This document shows positions 8,750 through 11,447 of a stretch of DNA of 11,447 nt, piece after piece. The notes under the pieces are model-generated. The model was given only the letters and a program-made list of their open reading frames with translations. It did no database searches and was not told the DNA's origin. Made by a program: the position numbers and the translations under genes. This DNA comes from Larix sibirica (taxonomy: Eukaryota > Streptophyta > Pinopsida > Pinales > Pinaceae), in the NCBI GenBank assembly GCA_004151065.3, contig NWUY0300134258.1, forward strand, positions 1-11,447, written 5' to 3'. Every line of letters begins with the position of its first letter. The first letter of the stretch is position 1.

Positions 8750-8940
8750 ACCAAAAACCACTAATAAAAAGTTTAAACTCGAAGATTTGCAGCATAAACC
8801 AAATTCTCACTTTTTTTTTTTACCAAAAACCACTAATAAAAAGTTTAAACTCGAAATTCTCACTTTTTTTTTACCAAAAACCACTAATAAAAAGTTTAAA
8901 CTCGAAGATTTGTAGCATAAACCAAATTCTCATTTTTTTT
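8750..8940. repeat. Three tandem repeats with A/T runs near the outer LINE 5' end
   Basis: Three head-to-tail copies start with ACCAAAAACCACTAATAAAA: 8750-8821 (72 bp), 8822-8872 (51 bp) and 8873-8940 (68 bp). Each ends in a run of 8 to 11 T. Copy 2 lacks 19 bp present in the others, with AA at both sides of the lost piece, which suggests a microhomology deletion. An apparent plus-strand open frame here (QKPLIKSLNSK repeated) is only a by-product of the repeats. The position, just upstream of minus-strand ORF1, would suit the LINE 5' region. Confidence 0.95.
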
Positions 8941-9060
8941 ACTTGTTTGGTAGTGGGCCAACCCCAAAACTGACTTGACTCCAAAGTTACTGCAAAACCC
9001 TCGAACTCAAACCCTATTAGGGTTTTCAGAAAACCACACCACGAGTGTATCTGATAAGAC
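8941..9060 (-). other. Possible 5' UTR/promoter region of outer LINE
   Basis: This short stretch upstream of the tandem repeats is less AT-rich than the flank on its right and contains a telo-box-like palindrome (9009-9025). It ends where strongly AT-rich sequence begins (about 9060). Placing the LINE 5' end here rests on that change in composition and on distance to ORF1; no start site or target duplication was seen. Confidence 0.35.
9009..9025. promoter_or_regulatory. Telo-box-like palindrome
   Basis: AAACCCTATTAGGGTTT has two 7-base arms around ATT. The minus strand reads AAAACCCTAA, matching the plant telo-box (AAACCCTAA) known from promoters of growth-related genes. As a promoter part of the LINE it is only a suggestion. 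Confidence 0.4.
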
Positions 9061-9540
9061 ACATCAAATAGATTAATTTTTAAAATCTTTAGCATTTAAA
9101 ACTAAAAAGTATTGTAGGAGTAACTCATAGATATGAGTTTTTAAAACTATAAATACATAATGATATAAACAAGATTAAAAAATAACTAAAAAGACAAATT
9201 CATATTTCTACATAACTAAAATTATTAAAAATATAATATAATAATAATTTAATTTAATTTTAAAATTGAGAAAGAAATGTATATTTTAATTATTAAATAT
9301 ACTCCAAGTTAAAAACAATCTCAGAGATTTGAACCATTTTTATTTTTAATAAATTTCAAAAATCTACTTTTAAGAAATTTGAAATTAAAATTAATTTAAA
9401 ATAACATTTATTAATTTTATATTTTTAATAAATTTGAAATTAAAATTAATTTATCAATCTAATTAACTCTATCAACTTTAAGGAGAATTTGTATGAGATA
9501 TTAATTGTAATTTAATTTCGACTTTAATACAGGTCATTTC
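9061..9540. other. Very AT-rich non-coding stretch
   Basis: This stretch is dominated by A/T runs such as TTTAATTTAATTTT, with no protein-like frame on either strand. It contains the 24-bp repeat pair described separately. It could be a matrix-attachment-like or simply neutral AT-rich spacer; the sequence does not decide. Confidence 0.6.
9375..9453. repeat. 24-bp direct repeat pair in AT-rich DNA
   Basis: An identical 24-base unit beginning AAATTTGAAATTAAAATTAA occurs at 9375-9398 and 9430-9453. The preceding TATTTTTAATAAATTT also occurs near 9340 and 9420, so part of an approximately 80-bp unit seems to have been duplicated. Confidence 0.8.
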
Positions 9541-11128
9541 ATATGGTGCAGGATCATTTTACGCAGATTTTCTTTTACATTTTTGTGTTGATCAAATTAC
9601 TCTTTTAAGGTACTAAAGGAAATTATCACAGATTTTGTAAAAATAAGCATCCGGATTTATAATATACAGCAGAAAACAAAATTCTTGAAAAAACACCAGA
9701 GTTGTAAAAGTCATGCCTGTATCGTAACAACAAGGAGGATGACTATGATCTAAATACAATATTAAAAATTTAGACATCATTGTCAAGGAAACCTCCAAAA
9801 ATTGGCGAAGCAGAAAATTTTGGAAACTCTCACTACTAGAGTTTTAGTGATGAAGCTACAGAATGAGCCCAGCCCAGAGCTTGAAATGTTCTTTCAAATC
9901 AACTGCTGCCACATGTGGGTTGGGCAGTTCCCAATTGTCCAAGGGCGAATCTTGAAGGTGTATAATTTGTCATGATCTATCAATAAGCACTTCAATCCAG
10001 GGAGAGAATCTAGTAGTCGATGGCTCAATTTGTCCTAGCTGAAGTCAAACCCTATCTCCATAAAACCTTCTACCTATTGGAATTCTAGAGGGTTCTTCAT
10101 TTTGTGTGATAGCTCCATCGATGATCTGTTTTTAGAAGCTACATCTATGATAAAGATATTGTAATGGATATGGTTAGCTTCCAAGAAAAAATGTAATAAA
10201 TAGAACAAAAAATATCTCTAAAATCTATATCACAACATATTCAAATAAAATATATCTACACTGATCCATCTCACACATCCTCTTAAATCACAACTAGTTA
10301 ATAAAAGAAAAACTTGTAAAGATGATAAACTTGTAACAACTTCTTGGAAATTCTTAAATTTAGAATTTTATCAAATATGGAAAACCTTGCACCTAGCAAC
10401 ATAATTAGTGAACCCGAGCTTATTCATATTTGATGACTTCTCTTGCTGGACAATAAACAAAAATTGGATAATTGTTATACCGCATATTTTTCACTGCATC
10501 ATTTTGATAGACAATAAACAAGTTGGAGAATTGTTACAGTGGATATTTTTCTATGTTATTAAGTAAAATATTCCAGTGGGATTCAAGGGAGTGTAGTTTC
10601 AAGGCAAATAGTAACTTTTATTAAGATAGAGACCCAAATTCAAATCCCTCAAATAAATATTTTAGATTATTATGAAAACTATCTATCGCACATGGAAAAG
10701 AAATCAAAGTTTAAAACGTGAGGGAAAACTTGATTGATGTAATCTTTGTATAGTTTAAGATATTGAGCTCCTATTTCGGCCAGCTGAAACATGAACTCTT
10801 TTAATTTTTCAATCAGCAATATTGGCATCATTGACTTGTTAAAAAATACAGTATGAAGATGCTTCCAAGGTCTATCAGTATCACCCTTCCCCTGGTGTTA
10901 AAGGGAAGATGGTCTTAATAGCCATCTCAATAAGCCCCGTAGCTTCCATTTTCCTTAGCATATACTTTTGTAGAACCTATAATCATCATAAAAATGTGAT
11001 TTTAGGTTAAAGGTATATTGAGCAAAGTTAACTATTAACTTCGAATTTGATCCATGTTCATTACATGCTCCCAAAATCTACAATCCAGATAAGGTCGGAG
11101 CAAAGGGAACTTTCCATATGTTGAATTT
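9541..11128. other. Non-coding spacer without recognised gene
   Basis: No frame on either strand reads like a known protein over more than a few dozen codons. The piece 9840-10110 is less AT-rich and has open patches on both strands, but each is stopped and none resembles a family I know. It may be a decayed repeat. A diverged 61-bp direct repeat lies at 10449-10560. Otherwise I see nothing. Confidence 0.6.
10449..10560. repeat. Diverged tandem repeat, period 61
   Basis: GACAATAAACAA at 10449-10460 recurs at 10510-10521. The following bases also match loosely: TTGGATAATTGTTA against TTGGAGAATTGTTA, then GCATATTTTTC against GGATATTTTTC. The second copy is shortened at its end. It is an old local duplication. 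Confidence 0.75.
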
Positions 11129-11316
11129 AATTAATTTTTGTGTAGTAAATAGCATTAAGCTTTGAAATTTAATATTAAACCTACCCTGTAAAAATCAGTG
11201 AAAAACCTTCTCACGCTGCAAATTAAGTTTTGTGTACAGTAAATAGCATTAATCTTTGAAATTAAAGGGTAAACCTACCCTGTAAAAAAATCAGTGAAAA
11301 GCCTTCTCAGGCTGCA
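11129..11316. repeat. Tandem duplication of about 92-96 bp
   Basis: Copy 1 (11129-11220) and copy 2 (11221-11316) directly abut. Both contain GTAAATAGCATTAA, CTTTGAAATT, AAACCTACCCTGTAAAAA, ATCAGTGAAAA and CCTTCTCA followed by a GCTGCA end. Differences are few substitutions and small indels. The pair ends about 50 bp before the possible ATG at 11366, so it could lie in a promoter. Confidence 0.93.
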
Positions 11317-11318
11317 AC

Positions 11319-11328
11319 TTTATAGCAT
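11319..11328 (+). promoter_or_regulatory. Possible TATA-like box before right-edge ATG
   Basis: TTTATAGCAT lies about 45 bases before the ATG at 11366 and directly after the tandem duplication. It overlaps a small palindrome, GCATAA-AA-TTATGC (11325-11338). Weak evidence: such motifs are common in AT-rich DNA. Confidence 0.25.
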
Positions 11329-11365
11329 AAAATTATGCAAAATTAGAACCAGCTACAGCGCAGAG

Positions 11366-11447
11366 ATGGGGACTATGGCTGACGGCTGGTCCGCCAGGCC
11401 ATGGCTTTGCGCGGTGCCCCTTCGTTTCACTTCGACTAAACCGACCA
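11366..11447 (+). CDS. Possible 5' end of a host gene, cut by window edge
   Basis: From ATG at 11366 (a second in-frame ATG is at 11375) an open frame of 27 codons runs to the window edge. It reads MGTMADGWSARPWL and continues rich in small, hydroxyl and basic residues. The surrounding 100 bases carry about eight CpG sites and are GC-rich, unlike the CpG-poor repeats to the left, as expected for an unmethylated exon. I do not recognise the protein; an N-terminal targeting peptide would fit the composition but is a guess. The minus strand is also open here in two frames, one ending at a TAG near 11354, so a terminal exon on the other strand is an alternative. Confidence 0.3.
   Translation, partial: MGTMADGWSARPWLCAVPLRFTSTKPT

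Larger units (their letters stand above)
1..9060 (-). mobile_element. Outer L1-type LINE, minus strand, decayed and interrupted
   Basis: Read on the minus strand, the pieces follow the order of a plant L1-type LINE: a possible 5' region (9060-8730), ORF1 with a gag-like CCHC protein (8600-6733), ORF2 start and endonuclease N-terminus (6736-6493), then RT and zf-RVT-like region (2120-1). The 3' end lies beyond the left edge. The middle is occupied by a plus-strand LINE of another subfamily. About 0.9 kb of ORF2 (the rest of the endonuclease and the linker before the RT) is not seen; this figure is estimated from usual domain spacing. That both flanks belong to one copy is an inference from order, strand and complementary content. 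They could instead be two minus-strand LINE fragments. The 5' boundary is uncertain. Confidence 0.75.

Noticed and set aside
8743-8973. Plus-strand open frame with repeated QKPLIKSLNSK units
   Set aside because: It is produced by the three tandem DNA repeats, which contain T-runs and vary in length. There is no protein-like composition or start context.
9613-9798. 61-codon minus-strand open frame
   Set aside because: Short, AT-driven, no recognisable motif, and no supporting context.
9840-10130. Less AT-rich stretch with open patches on both strands
   Set aside because: I tried to read it as a decayed gene. Frames are interrupted on both strands, and nothing resembles a known family.
10570-10660. 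Possible tRNA-derived SINE, because CAAATTCAAATCCC resembles a B box
   Set aside because: No convincing A box at the right distance, no cloverleaf and no clear tail. The match is too weak.

Overview
This window looks like nuclear DNA from a land plant. It is AT-rich and dominated by decayed L1-type LINE (non-LTR) retrotransposons. The clues to a plant are an ORF1 with a DUF4283-like domain and a CX2CX4HX4C knuckle, an ORF2 ending in a zf-RVT-like region, a second ORF2 with a C-terminal RNase H domain, and a telo-box motif. Heavy decay and nesting would suit a large repeat-rich genome such as a conifer, but that is a guess. No bacterial gene, CRISPR array, rRNA or convincing tRNA is present.

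Layout. Two LINEs of different subfamilies lie in opposite orientation. The outer element runs on the minus strand. It reads from a possible 5' region (about 9060-8730) through ORF1 (about 8600-6733) to an ATGA junction (6736-6733), where ORF2 starts. The first part of its endonuclease is recognisable down to about 6493. The coding sequence reappears at about 2120, just upstream of the reverse transcriptase, and runs off the left edge inside the zf-RVT region. Between these pieces sits a plus-strand LINE (about 2121 to 6440). It is 5'-truncated inside its endonuclease and continues through RT, zf-RVT and RNase H to a 3' non-coding region. Roughly 0.9 kb of the outer ORF2 (rest of the endonuclease and the linker) is missing at the interruption.

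Both elements are dead. Coding is broken by many stops and frameshifts. Several stops look like CAG-to-TAG, TGG-to-TAG or CGA-to-TGA changes, as expected from decay of methylated cytosines. Frameshifts fall at A-runs or at short tandem duplications (13 bp in ORF1). A 24-bp in-frame duplication repeats the catalytic motif A of the outer RT.

The right part (9060-11340) is non-coding and AT-rich, with small repeats: a 24-bp pair near 9.4 kb, a 61-bp period near 10.5 kb, and a 92/96-bp tandem pair at 11129-11316. At the extreme right (from about 11342) the sequence turns GC- and CpG-rich, with an ATG and an open frame to the edge. This may be the start of an ordinary host gene.

I found no convincing new biological system. 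The most informative points are the nested insertion with target loss, the ATGA ORF1/ORF2 junction, the motif A duplication and the methylation-like pattern of stops.
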